Positions 50,939-59,440 of a stretch of 64,000 nt of DNA are shown here, one piece after another (within the stretch, counting starts at the first letter, position 1; each line of letters begins with the position of its first letter). The DNA comes from SIRX01 sp965213905. Lineage in GTDB: Bacteria; Actinomycetota; Rubrobacteria; Rubrobacterales; Rubrobacteraceae. Below the pieces are notes generated by a model. The model saw only the letters and a list, made by a program, of their open reading frames with translations. It was not told where the DNA came from and did not search any database. A program made the translations under genes and the position numbers. The stretch is from the NCBI GenBank assembly GCA_965213905.1, contig OZ243922.1:2666001-2730000 (forward strand), in the 5' to 3' direction.

Positions 50939-51247
50939 TTGATCTTCTACGCCGCCACAGTACTGTTTTTGGCGAATTTCGCGCTCGGTGTTCTGGTCCA
51001 GTTTGGGGTGGTGAACACGAAGCCTTTCCGGTGGCTGCACCACGCGCTGTTCTTCGCGGTGTTCGTATCGGCGGCCCTGGCGGCCGGCTTTGGTTTCTGG
51101 CAGGGCGCCCCGTACCGGTGGGCGCTACCGCCGGTGTTGTTGCTGTTTCTGGTGCTGCCCCGGGTGCGGGCCGGGACGCCGGGGCACGCGGCACTCGCGG
51201 GTGCAGCCCTGATCTTCTACGCCGCCGGGTTCGTATGGATGTTTTAG
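50939..51247 (+). CDS. Small membrane protein with about four helices
   Basis: 102 residues, almost entirely hydrophobic (LFLANFALGVLVQFG; ALFFAVFVSAALAAGFGFW; ALPPVLLLFLVLPRV; ALAGAALIFYAAGFVWMF). TTG start at 50939 with GGAGGAG nine bases upstream. Eleven bp before the nitroreductase gene, hence probably the first gene of the polyketide operon. Family unknown. Confidence 0.65.
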   Translation: MIFYAATVLFLANFALGVLVQFGVVNTKPFRWLHHALFFAVFVSAALAAGFGFWQGAPYRWALPPVLLLFLVLPRVRAGTPGHAALAGAALIFYAAGFVWMF

Positions 51248-51258
51248 GAGGCTAGTTT

Positions 51259-52113
51259 TTGGAATTTCTCGAAGTGATAAAACAACGTAAGACCACAAAC
51301 GGTCCCTTGTTGCCCGACCCGGTAAAACCCGGGCACCAGCGGCTGCTCGTCGAAGTCGCCGGCATGGCCCCGTCACACTTCAACAGCCAGCCCTGGCGCT
51401 TCGTGGTCATAGACGACCGGGGCATGATAGGTGAGATCGCACGCATCAGCGGCGAGAGCATGACGCACGTCTTCGAGCGGGGACAATTCTTCAAACGCTA
51501 CCGCAAGTACTTCCGCTTTTCCGAAAAAGAGATGGAAGAGCGCCGCGACGGCATCTACTTCGACCAACTCCCGAAGCTCTTGAAGCCCTTTACCCGCCAG
51601 GTTTTCTCCGAACGCGCCAAGACGTTGATGAACCGCTTGAAGATCCCCCAGACCCTCGGCGAAGATAACCGCAAGCTGGTCTCCGGCTCGCCCCTGATCC
51701 TGGCGGTCCTTTTGGACAGGTCCGAGTATATCCCGGGCCAACTCTCCGGTTTTTACTCCGTATTCGGGATGGGTGCCGCCATCGAGAATATTTGGCTAAC
51801 GACCGTGGAGCTTGGCATGGGCATCCAGTTCATCTCCTTCCCGATGGAAGTCCCGGAACGCTGGCAGGAAGTTCAAAATTTACTCGAAGTCCCCGACGAC
51901 CTGGAGCTTATGGCGATGTACCGGCTGGGATACCTGCCGGAAGACAAGAAGCGTCCGACGATAGACTGGTCCAGCCGCCAGCGCAAGCGCATCTCCCAGT
52001 ACGTCTTCCGCAACTCCTGCGCCACCCCGGAGCCGGACCTTACGGAAGCCCTCGACAACGGCGCCGTGAACCACGAAGAGAACCACGAAGAAAGCCGTCC
52101 GGTAGAGCGTTGA
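51259..52113 (+). CDS. Nitroreductase family protein
   Basis: 284 residues, FMN-dependent. FLEVIKQRKTTNGPLLPDPV and APSHFNSQPWRFVVIDD give the FMN-binding Arg/Ser pattern; GMGAAIENIWLTTVELGMGIQFIS is the second half. Longer than typical (about 200) because of an internal helical insert near 60-140. TTG start with AGGAGG upstream. Stop overlaps the polyketide synthase start, indicating it may tailor the polyketide product. Confidence 0.85.
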   Translation: MEFLEVIKQRKTTNGPLLPDPVKPGHQRLLVEVAGMAPSHFNSQPWRFVVIDDRGMIGEIARISGESMTHVFERGQFFKRYRKYFRFSEKEMEERRDGIYFDQLPKLLKPFTRQVFSERAKTLMNRLKIPQTLGEDNRKLVSGSPLILAVLLDRSEYIPGQLSGFYSVFGMGAAIENIWLTTVELGMGIQFISFPMEVPERWQEVQNLLEVPDDLELMAMYRLGYLPEDKKRPTIDWSSRQRKRISQYVFRNSCATPEPDLTEALDNGAVNHEENHEESRPVER

Positions 52114-53165
52114 GCCAAAATCCCAGAATACTCTCCGTCGCCACCGCCGTGCCGGCGCACCGCATCGGACAAGACGAAGTCAAAGATTTCGCGCGGGACA
52201 TGTTCGGCGGCGCACACCGGGACATAGATCGCCTGTTGCCGGTCTTCGACAACGTGGACATCGAGAGCCGCTACTTCTGTGTGCCGGTAGAGTGGTTCGG
52301 CGAAGACCATACCTTCGCCGAGAAGAACGACCTGTACCTGGAACACGCGCTGCAACTTTCCAGCAAGGCCGCCCAGCGGGCGCTGGACAAAGCTGGCGTA
52401 GAAGCTTCTGACGTGGGAGCTCTTTTCTTTGTCTCGACAACCGGGCTCGCGACGCCTTCGTTGGACAACAAGCTCATCTTCGAGCTCGGCATCCCAGAAC
52501 GTCATACGCGACACGAGGCGCTCTTCGGGCACGGTTGCGCCGCCGGGGCCGGGGGGCTCTCCCGGGCCGCCGACTGGTCCCGGAGTCACCCGGGAAAGCC
52601 GGTGTTGCTGGTCGCGGCGGAGCTTTGCGGGCTCACGTTCCAGCGCGGCGACACTTCTAAGGCGAACATGATCTCCACGAGCCTTTTCGCCGACGGCGCC
52701 GCCGCCGTGGTAGTCGGTACTGGGGGCGACGGGCCGGAACTCGTCGGGGAAGACTGCATTACCTGGCCGGAGACCGAAGACGTAATGGGCTGGAAGTTCA
52801 CCGAAACGGGGTTCAACGTGATCCTCTCCCGCAGCGTACCGGTCATCGTACAAAAGCACTTCCGCGACAGCCTCTACGAGTCCTGCGAATACCTCGGCCT
52901 CGCACCCAAAGACCTCGAACACTTCGTGCTGCACCCCGGCGGGGCGAAGGTGCTCGACGCCCTGGAGGATGCCCTGAATATCGAGCCCGGCGGCCTGGGC
53001 TTGTCCCGCGGTGTGCTGCGGGACTACGGCAATATGTCGGCGGCCACGGTGTTGTTTATCTTGCAGAGGTTTATCGAGGGCGGCGAGTACGAGAAAGGGG
53101 ACCTTGGCCTGATCTCCGCGATGGGGCCGGGGTTTTCGGCGGAACACGTCTTTTTCAGGTGCTGA
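52110..53165 (+). CDS. Type III polyketide synthase (chalcone/alkylresorcinol synthase-like)
   Basis: 351 residues. Catalytic Cys in LFGHGCAAGAGG near residue 147, His in EHFVLHPGGAKVLDALE near residue 273 and Asn in LRDYGNMSAATVLF near residue 307 form the Cys-His-Asn triad. TTG start at 52110 overlaps the nitroreductase TGA; longer readings run through that gene. Followed at once by an isoprenylcysteine-methyltransferase-type gene as in srsAB-like loci, suggesting alkylresorcinols, alkylpyrones or phenolic lipids as products. Confidence 0.92.
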   Translation: MSQNPRILSVATAVPAHRIGQDEVKDFARDMFGGAHRDIDRLLPVFDNVDIESRYFCVPVEWFGEDHTFAEKNDLYLEHALQLSSKAAQRALDKAGVEASDVGALFFVSTTGLATPSLDNKLIFELGIPERHTRHEALFGHGCAAGAGGLSRAADWSRSHPGKPVLLVAAELCGLTFQRGDTSKANMISTSLFADGAAAVVVGTGGDGPELVGEDCITWPETEDVMGWKFTETGFNVILSRSVPVIVQKHFRDSLYESCEYLGLAPKDLEHFVLHPGGAKVLDALEDALNIEPGGLGLSRGVLRDYGNMSAATVLFILQRFIEGGEYEKGDLGLISAMGPGFSAEHVFFRC

Positions 53166-53677
53166 GAAAGGTCCTGCCCGGGGTTGCTCTGGTCGCCGCC
53201 CAGCGGCTGCTGGAACTCGCTCTATCCCGCCGCAACGAACGCCTGCTACGCTCCCGTGGGGCCGTGGAGCGCGGCCACGGGCACTACCCGTTCATGGTCG
53301 CGCTTCACACCCTTTGGCTCGGCTCCACCTTGCTGGAGGGGGCCACGAGAAAGGCCACGATAGGACGCCCGGCGCTGGCCGCGTTTTTGGCCGTTCAACC
53401 CCTGCGATACTGGGCGATCCTCTCGCTGGGGGAGCACTGGAACACGAGGATACTCGTGGTCCCCGGTGAGAAGTTGGTCGGCAAAGGCCCGTACAAGTAC
53501 CTCCCGCACCCGAACTACGTGGTCGTTGCGGTGGAGATCTTGGCGTTTCCCCTGATCTTCGGCTCGCGTGTCACGGCGCTCGCGTTCTCCGTCCTGAACG
53601 CGATATTGCTCTCCGTGAGGATAAAAGAAGAAGAGCGGGCGCTACGAGAACTGGCAGAGCCGCCGGACGGTGGATAG
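53159..53677 (+). CDS. Isoprenylcysteine carboxyl methyltransferase family protein (SrsB-like)
   Basis: 172 residues with four to five helices. GKGPYKYLPHPNYVVVAVEILAFPLIFGS is the ICMT/PEMT signature where SAM binds, ending RIKEEERALREL. In characterised clusters such a protein O-methylates the phenolic lipid made by the type III synthase. GTG start at 53159 overlaps the synthase stop by seven bases. Confidence 0.88.
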   Translation: MLRKVLPGVALVAAQRLLELALSRRNERLLRSRGAVERGHGHYPFMVALHTLWLGSTLLEGATRKATIGRPALAAFLAVQPLRYWAILSLGEHWNTRILVVPGEKLVGKGPYKYLPHPNYVVVAVEILAFPLIFGSRVTALAFSVLNAILLSVRIKEEERALRELAEPPDGG

Positions 53678-53688
53678 GATGGGCACGC

Positions 53689-53706
53689 CCAGCCGTAGTC
53701 GGCTGG
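53689..53706 (+). other. Hairpin after the polyketide operon
   Basis: CCAGCCG/CGGCTGG, seven perfect pairs with a TAGT loop, 12 bp after the methyltransferase stop and 51 bp before serS. No T-run, so termination would be inefficient. Confidence 0.4.
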
Positions 53707-53756
53707 CAGGCTGAAATACTAACGGGCTAAATAGCCGCCGACCGGAGGGAGAGACG

Positions 53757-55046
53757 GTGCTGGACCTGAAGTTTATCCGCGATAACGTCGAAGCCGTAAA
53801 ACAGAACTGTAAAAACCGCGGCGTCGAGGCCGACGTAGACCTGGTAGTGGAGCTATCCGACCGGCGTTCGAGGCTCATCGGCGAATTAAACGAGCTGCGC
53901 CAGCGTCAGAACGTCCTTTCAAAAGAAATTTCACAGAGCGACCCGGAAGGGCGCACAAGGCTAATCGAGGAGTCCAAGAGCGTCAAGGCCCGGATCCCGC
54001 AGCGCGACGCCGAACTCTACGAGGTCGAGGCCCGGATGAGGCAGGAGCAGCTAAACATCCCGAACATGACCCACCCGGACTCGCCCATCGGCAAAGACGA
54101 CTCGGAGAACGTCGAGATCCGGCGCTTTGGAGAGATCCCGGAGTTCTCCTTCAGGCCTAAAGACCACGTCGAGTTGGGGGAGTCTCTAGGCATTATAGAC
54201 TTCGACGCCGGGGCGAAGACCACCGGCAGTAAGTTCTATTTTTTGCGCGGGGACGCCGTGCTTCTGGAGTTGGGGCTCGTCCGGTACGCGATGGACGTGC
54301 TCGTGGAGCGTGGGTACGAGCCGACGATAACGCCGGACCTTGCGCGGGACGAGGCGCTGGTCGGGACGGGCTTTATACCGCGGGGGCCGGAGGCCCAGAT
54401 CTACTCGATAGAAAACACAGACCTCTCCATGATCGCCACCGCCGAGATACCGCTCGCCAGCCAACACACCGACAGCATCTTGGATGAGTCCGAACTACCG
54501 CTACGCTACGCCGGGCTCTCCCACTGCTTCCGCACCGAAGCCGGCGCCCACGGCCGGGCGAGCCGGGGCCTCTACCGGGTCCACCAGTTCACGAAGGTCG
54601 AGATGTTCGCCTTCACCACGCCGGAGCAGTCCGCAGAGGTCCACGAGGAGATGGTTGGTATAGAGGAGCACGTTTTCCAGGGTCTCGGCCTGCCGTATCG
54701 GGTCGTGGACATCTGCACCGGCGACCTCGGCGGGGCCGCCTACCGCAAGTACGACCTGGAAGCCTGGATGCCGGGCCGCGGCGAAGCCGGTGAATTCGGC
54801 GAAGTAACCAGCACCTCCAACACCACCGACTACCAGGCCCGGCGCCTCGCCATCCGCTACCGGCGGGCGGAGCCGGGTAGCCGGCCGCAACTCCTTCACA
54901 CCCTGAACGGCACGGCGCTCGCCATAAGCCGGGTTCTCATAGCACTGCTGGAGGTCTACCAGCAAGAAGACGGCTCGATACGGCTCCCCGAAGTCCTCGT
55001 CCCATACGTCGGCAAGGAGACGTTGGAGCCCACTGAACAGCCGTAA
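53757..55046 (+). CDS. serS: Serine--tRNA ligase
   Basis: 429 residues, class II synthetase. An N-terminal coiled-coil arm (about 25-110) is followed by motif 2 region LSHCFRTEAGAHGRASRGLYRVHQF and motif 3 LNGTALAISRVLIALLE. GTG start at 53757 with GGAGGGAGA upstream. No T-box leader motif seen. Essential, ordinary length. Confidence 0.96.
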   Translation: MLDLKFIRDNVEAVKQNCKNRGVEADVDLVVELSDRRSRLIGELNELRQRQNVLSKEISQSDPEGRTRLIEESKSVKARIPQRDAELYEVEARMRQEQLNIPNMTHPDSPIGKDDSENVEIRRFGEIPEFSFRPKDHVELGESLGIIDFDAGAKTTGSKFYFLRGDAVLLELGLVRYAMDVLVERGYEPTITPDLARDEALVGTGFIPRGPEAQIYSIENTDLSMIATAEIPLASQHTDSILDESELPLRYAGLSHCFRTEAGAHGRASRGLYRVHQFTKVEMFAFTTPEQSAEVHEEMVGIEEHVFQGLGLPYRVVDICTGDLGGAAYRKYDLEAWMPGRGEAGEFGEVTSTSNTTDYQARRLAIRYRRAEPGSRPQLLHTLNGTALAISRVLIALLEVYQQEDGSIRLPEVLVPYVGKETLEPTEQP

Positions 55047-55233
55047 ATCCCCGAAATAGCCCTGGGCCTTATAGAAGCCGCAATAATTCTTCCGGCAGAG
55101 CCAAATCTTTGGCCTTCTGTAAGGTTGCGGTGCGCTTCCTAACTCTGTTAACGTTCCGTTAACCAAAACTGGAACGAAAGATACGATGTTGCGCTTCCAG
55201 AGAAAAACACTAAAAGTAGCCGGAGGGGACAGT

Positions 55234-57324
55234 TTGAAAAAATTAGCGGGCGTCAGAGAGAGCATCGCGAACAATCGTTTTACGACCGCGGTCGTGGTGT
55301 CTATTGTGCTGCTTACCGCGTTGCTTGCGATATTGCTCGCGCCGTCTTATTCGGATGACGCCCAAGCCCAGTTGGGTCCGCAGGGGGCTGACCAGATCAC
55401 GTTTACGCCCCCCAGGGCGGTTCCGGTGGGTGTACCGTTTGCACAGGAGGTTCAGGCGACCGCCGAGTTAGTAGAGAAACCGCTCACGCTCACCGTCTCG
55501 GGCGAGGACTATACTTTGCAGCCCGACGACTTCAGCAGTTCGAAGTCTGGGACGAATGAAGCCCAGTCCGTCACAAACTACACGGCCGAGATCAGCGATA
55601 TCACCGTCCCGGAGGTCGGCAGCTTCACCATGGCGCTGTCGCAGGACGGAGAGGAAATCGCTGAAGCCGAAGCGACGGCGATTTGGGGGTTTCTGACGCT
55701 CATGCCGCCGCTACTGGCTATCGGGATAGCCTTGATTTCGCGTCAGGTAATCCCTTCTCTGGTGCTGGGCATCTACATCGGGGCGGTGATGATCTATGGT
55801 CTCACCCCCAGTGCGCTGTGGTTCGGGCTGTTAGACACGATAGAAATTTACATCGCCCAAGCCATCGTGCCGCCGGATGGTGATACGGGTCACATCTCGA
55901 TTATCTTATTTACGCTGTTGATGGGCGGCTTGATCGGGATCGTCTACCGCAACGGTGGGGCTTTCGGTATAGCCGACAGGATCAGCGTTTTGGCGAGCAA
56001 CCGGCGGCGGGGGCAGGTCTCGACCAGCGGGCTCGGGTTCGCCATCTTCTTCTCCACCTACGCCAACTCGCTGGTCATCGGCAACACCATGCGTCCGGTA
56101 ACCGACCGGCTCAAGATCTCGCGCGAAAAACTGGCCTACATCGTGGACTCCACGGCCGCGCCGCTCGCGGCCATCGCGGTGATCTCAACCTGGATAGGCT
56201 TCGAACTCGGCCTTATAGAGTCCTCCATCTCCGGTATCGGATTCGACGAGGGTGCGTACTCGATCTTCTTGAACTCCATCCCGTATAACTTCTACCCAAT
56301 CTGGACGCTCATCTTCGTCCTCGCCGTGGGCGCCAGCGGCCGGGACTTCGGCCCGATGCTGAAGGCCGAGCAGCGCGCTAGCCAGGAAGGCAAGGTCCTC
56401 CGCGACGGTGCCGACGTTGATGATAGCGGAGACGAAGACGGCGGCGAGCTCCGGATGAGAGAGGACGCCCCCCGCCGGGCTTTCAACGCCGTTATCCCGA
56501 TAGGCGTGCTGGTCGGTACGGTGGCGGTCGGCCTCTACGTTACCGGCTCCGGCGACACGCTGCGGGACATCATCGGTAGCGCCGAAACCGGTAAGACCCT
56601 ACTGTGGGCGGGCCTCCTGGGGGTGCTGGTGGCGGTGATACTCTCCGTCGGACAGCGTATTTTGAGCCTGAAGGAAACGATGGACGCCTGGTACGGCGGC
56701 CTGAAATCGGTGCTGTTCGTCATGATCATACTAACCCTGGCATGGGCTTTGGGGGCGGTCGCGGAAGATTTGAAGACGGCCAACTACCTGGTTTCTATAC
56801 TCGGCGACGCCCTCTCGCCGGCGTTCCTACCGGCGATCCTGTTCGTGCTCGCCGCGGCGGTCTCGTTCGCCGTCGGAACGAGCTGGGGCACGATGGGCAT
56901 CCTGATGCCGCTGGCCGTGCCGCTCGTGTGGACCGTTTTGCAGAACAACGACATGGCGAACCCCGAGAACTACTACATCATGTACGCGACCATCGGGACC
57001 GTGCTGGCCGGCAGCGTATGGGGCGACCATTGCTCCCCGATCTCCGATACGACCATCATCTCTTCTGTAGCCGCGGGCTCGGACCACATAGACCACGTCC
57101 GGACCCAGATCCCGTACGCCATGACGGTCGGCATTGCGGCGTTGCTGCTCGGGCTACTCCCGGCCGGGTTCGGGGTGCCACCGTGGATCACGCTGCCCAT
57201 CGGTGCGATAGTCCTGGTCGGCATACTCTTCATCTTCGGCACGAAGGTGGAGGACGGGGGCGACGGGGCACAACAAGAAGAGGAAGAGAAGGAAGAAGCT
57301 CCGGCTGGAACAGCTTCCGGATAA
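55234..57324 (+). CDS. NhaC-type Na+/H+ antiporter with N-terminal extracytoplasmic domain (first of tandem pair)
   Basis: About 696 residues. A signal-anchor helix (TTAVVVSIVLLTALLAILLAP) is followed by a beta-rich, Ala/Glu-rich domain of about 120 residues outside the membrane, then some 12 helices of the NhaC fold with SLVLGIYIGAVM, SWGTMGILMPLA and VWGDHCSPISDTTIISS. TTG at 55234 has GGAGGGG upstream; ATG at 55186 has none. Next gene is a close paralogue, 57 bp on. Confidence 0.88.
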   Translation: MKKLAGVRESIANNRFTTAVVVSIVLLTALLAILLAPSYSDDAQAQLGPQGADQITFTPPRAVPVGVPFAQEVQATAELVEKPLTLTVSGEDYTLQPDDFSSSKSGTNEAQSVTNYTAEISDITVPEVGSFTMALSQDGEEIAEAEATAIWGFLTLMPPLLAIGIALISRQVIPSLVLGIYIGAVMIYGLTPSALWFGLLDTIEIYIAQAIVPPDGDTGHISIILFTLLMGGLIGIVYRNGGAFGIADRISVLASNRRRGQVSTSGLGFAIFFSTYANSLVIGNTMRPVTDRLKISREKLAYIVDSTAAPLAAIAVISTWIGFELGLIESSISGIGFDEGAYSIFLNSIPYNFYPIWTLIFVLAVGASGRDFGPMLKAEQRASQEGKVLRDGADVDDSGDEDGGELRMREDAPRRAFNAVIPIGVLVGTVAVGLYVTGSGDTLRDIIGSAETGKTLLWAGLLGVLVAVILSVGQRILSLKETMDAWYGGLKSVLFVMIILTLAWALGAVAEDLKTANYLVSILGDALSPAFLPAILFVLAAAVSFAVGTSWGTMGILMPLAVPLVWTVLQNNDMANPENYYIMYATIGTVLAGSVWGDHCSPISDTTIISSVAAGSDHIDHVRTQIPYAMTVGIAALLLGLLPAGFGVPPWITLPIGAIVLVGILFIFGTKVEDGGDGAQQEEEEKEEAPAGTASG

Positions 57325-57364
57325 CACCGGGCCGGTAGCGCGTAAACCCCGAGAGGAGAACAGA

Positions 57365-57385
57365 ATGAAAGCGTATCTTTCATGA
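57365..57385 (+). CDS. Six-codon leader ORF overlapping the second NhaC start
   Basis: ATG at 57365 with GAGAGGAG upstream, encoding MKAYLS, and a TGA that overlaps the ATG at 57382 (ATGA). The only good ribosome binding site in front of the second antiporter belongs to this mini-ORF, so the antiporter may be translated by coupling. A one-base indel in the true N-terminus is the alternative. Confidence 0.45.
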   Translation: MKAYLS

Positions 57386-59352
57386 GGGCGCACACCGTAG
57401 GCGGAAGGCTGGCCTTTTGGACGTTTCTTCTGCTGATCTGCTCTCTGATGTTTTTTGGTGCCGCGCGCGCCCAGGAAAACTCTTCCTACTCCATAGTCGA
57501 GCCTCCGAAGACCGTACTGAACGGTATACCGTTCAGCGTGGAAGTTGAGGCCGGCGGCTCTCCGGCGGACGACGTACAACTGCGGGTGGCGGGTGAGAAT
57601 TACGAGGCCAGCTTCTCGGACGGAACGGCCACGGTGGAAGATATCGTGGTGGGGGAGACCGGCGAGGTCTCGATGGCGGTTCTGGCGGGCGGCGAGCAGG
57701 TCGCTGAGCAGAGCACGAACTCCATCCCCGGCTGGTTCTCTATTTTGCCGCCGCTACTGGCTATTGCGGTTGCCCTGATCACCCGCCAGGTAGTCCCGGC
57801 GCTCTTTCTGGGTATCTACATCGGGGCGGTAATGGCCTACGGTATCAGCCTGGGCGCTTTGTGGTACGGGCTGGTGGACACGCTAAACGTCTACGTCATA
57901 GAGGCACTCTCCCCGCCGGACGGAAGTACCGGGCACGCCTCCATAATCGTGTTTACGCTAATGATCGGGGGTATGGTCGGCATCATCTCCCGCAACGGCG
58001 GGATGAAAGGCATCGTTAACAGGATCGTCGGCTTCGCGAGCACGCCGCAACGGGGACAAACGGCAACCGGCGTCCTCGGCGTCGCCATCTTCTTCGACGA
58101 CTACGCGAACACGCTCGTCGTCGGCAATACTATGCGATCCGTTACCGACCGGCTCAAGGTTTCCCGGGAGAAATTAGCTTATATCGTGGACTCGACCGCC
58201 GCGCCGGTCGCGACGGTCGCCCTGATCTCTACCTGGATCGGCTTCCAGGTCGGCCTTATAGACGAGGCCGTCGGCAACATCGAAGGCTTTAGCCAGTCGG
58301 CGTACTCGATCTTTTTGAACTCCGTCCCGTACGCTTTCTACCCGATCCTGGCTATAGTCTTCGTCTTCGCCGTCGCAATTACGGGCCGGGACTTCGGCCC
58401 CATGTACACGGCCGAGGTGCGGAGCCGGACGGAAGGTAAAGTCCTCCGGGAAGACGCGGACGTAGACTCGGCCGCCTCGGGCGACGAGCTGGAGCCCGAA
58501 GAAGAAACCCCCGAAAGAGCCTTCAACGCCGTCGTACCCATAGTGGTGCTGGTCGGGGTAGCCCTGATCGGGCTGTACGTAACGGGCACCGGCGACAATA
58601 TCCAGGACATCATCGGCAGCGCGGACCCGTTCGCCTCTCTCGTGTGGGCCTCCTTGATCGGGGTGCTGGTGGCGGTCATTCTGACCCTCAGCCAACGGCT
58701 GCTTTCTCTGGGCGAGACGATGAACGCCTGGTACGTTGGGCTCCGGGCGATGCTGTTCGTGCTGGTTATTCTGGTCATGGCCTGGGCGCTGGCGGCGGTG
58801 ACGGAGGTGCTCCACACCGGCGATTATCTGGTCTCCGTGCTCGGTGAGAGCCTGCCGCCGGCGGTCGTTCCGGCCCTGGTCTTCGTGGTCGCGGCGGCAA
58901 CAGCGTTCGCCACCGGCACTAGCTGGGGTACGATGGGCATTCTCATCCCGCTAACGGTCCCGCTCTCCTGGGCCATCCTCCAGGCAAACGGCCTGGACAA
59001 CCCCGACGGATATCACATCCTTTATGCCTCCGTCTCGACGGTGCTGGCCGGTAGCGTATGGGGCGACCACTGCTCCCCAATCTCGGACACGACCATCATC
59101 TCCTCGATGGCCTCGGGTTCGGACCACATAGATCACGTCCGAACCCAACTCCCTTACGCGCTCTTCACCGGCCTCGTAGCCCTGCTCATCGGCCTGCTCC
59201 CGGTCGGCTTCGGCCTGCCCTGGTGGCTAATGATGCCGATAGCGATAGCCATAGTCGTCGGGGGGCTTCTGGTGTTCGGCAAAAAGGCGGACGACCGGAT
59301 AGAAAGCGAGGTAGAAGAGCAAGCCGAGCGGCAGGTGGTTTCGTCCGGATAG
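57382..59352 (+). CDS. NhaC-type Na+/H+ antiporter with N-terminal extracytoplasmic domain (second of tandem pair)
   Basis: 656 residues. Signal peptide at 1-29 (AFWTFLLLICSLMFFGAARA), about 90-residue extracytoplasmic domain, then the NhaC core: PALFLGIYIGAVM, TSWGTMGILIPLT, WGDHCSPISDTTIISS. It shares long blocks with its neighbour, so the pair arose by duplication. Likely exports Na+ in exchange for H+. They may function as a heteromer or have different ion preference. Confidence 0.88.
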   Translation: MRAHTVGGRLAFWTFLLLICSLMFFGAARAQENSSYSIVEPPKTVLNGIPFSVEVEAGGSPADDVQLRVAGENYEASFSDGTATVEDIVVGETGEVSMAVLAGGEQVAEQSTNSIPGWFSILPPLLAIAVALITRQVVPALFLGIYIGAVMAYGISLGALWYGLVDTLNVYVIEALSPPDGSTGHASIIVFTLMIGGMVGIISRNGGMKGIVNRIVGFASTPQRGQTATGVLGVAIFFDDYANTLVVGNTMRSVTDRLKVSREKLAYIVDSTAAPVATVALISTWIGFQVGLIDEAVGNIEGFSQSAYSIFLNSVPYAFYPILAIVFVFAVAITGRDFGPMYTAEVRSRTEGKVLREDADVDSAASGDELEPEEETPERAFNAVVPIVVLVGVALIGLYVTGTGDNIQDIIGSADPFASLVWASLIGVLVAVILTLSQRLLSLGETMNAWYVGLRAMLFVLVILVMAWALAAVTEVLHTGDYLVSVLGESLPPAVVPALVFVVAAATAFATGTSWGTMGILIPLTVPLSWAILQANGLDNPDGYHILYASVSTVLAGSVWGDHCSPISDTTIISSMASGSDHIDHVRTQLPYALFTGLVALLIGLLPVGFGLPWWLMMPIAIAIVVGGLLVFGKKADDRIESEVEEQAERQVVSSG

Positions 59353-59400
59353 CCCTACTAGAGAGTAAAAGAACGACTCATCTACGTTGCTGACGTTATA

Positions 59401-59433
59401 CTCCTCTCTAATCTGAATCGCATTAGAGAGGAG
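59401..59433 (+). promoter_or_regulatory. Perfect 12-bp inverted repeat covering the proS ribosome binding site
   Basis: CTCCTCTCTAAT (59401-59412) and ATTAGAGAGGAG (59422-59433) flank a 9-base loop. The right arm is the ribosome binding site GAGAGGAG, eight bases from the ATG. TATACT at 59397-59402 overlaps the left arm. Thus it may be an SD-hiding RNA hairpin, if transcription starts upstream, or a DNA operator at the -10/start region. Confidence 0.65.
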
Positions 59434-59440
59434 CTTTCAC

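Noticed and set aside
51792..52109. N-terminal extension of the type III polyketide synthase
   Set aside because: It is the out-of-frame reading of the nitroreductase gene; the TTG at 52110 gives the expected family length.
53678..59440. T-box leaders in front of serS or proS
   Set aside because: The conserved T-box sequence and specifier-stem layout were not found in either leader.
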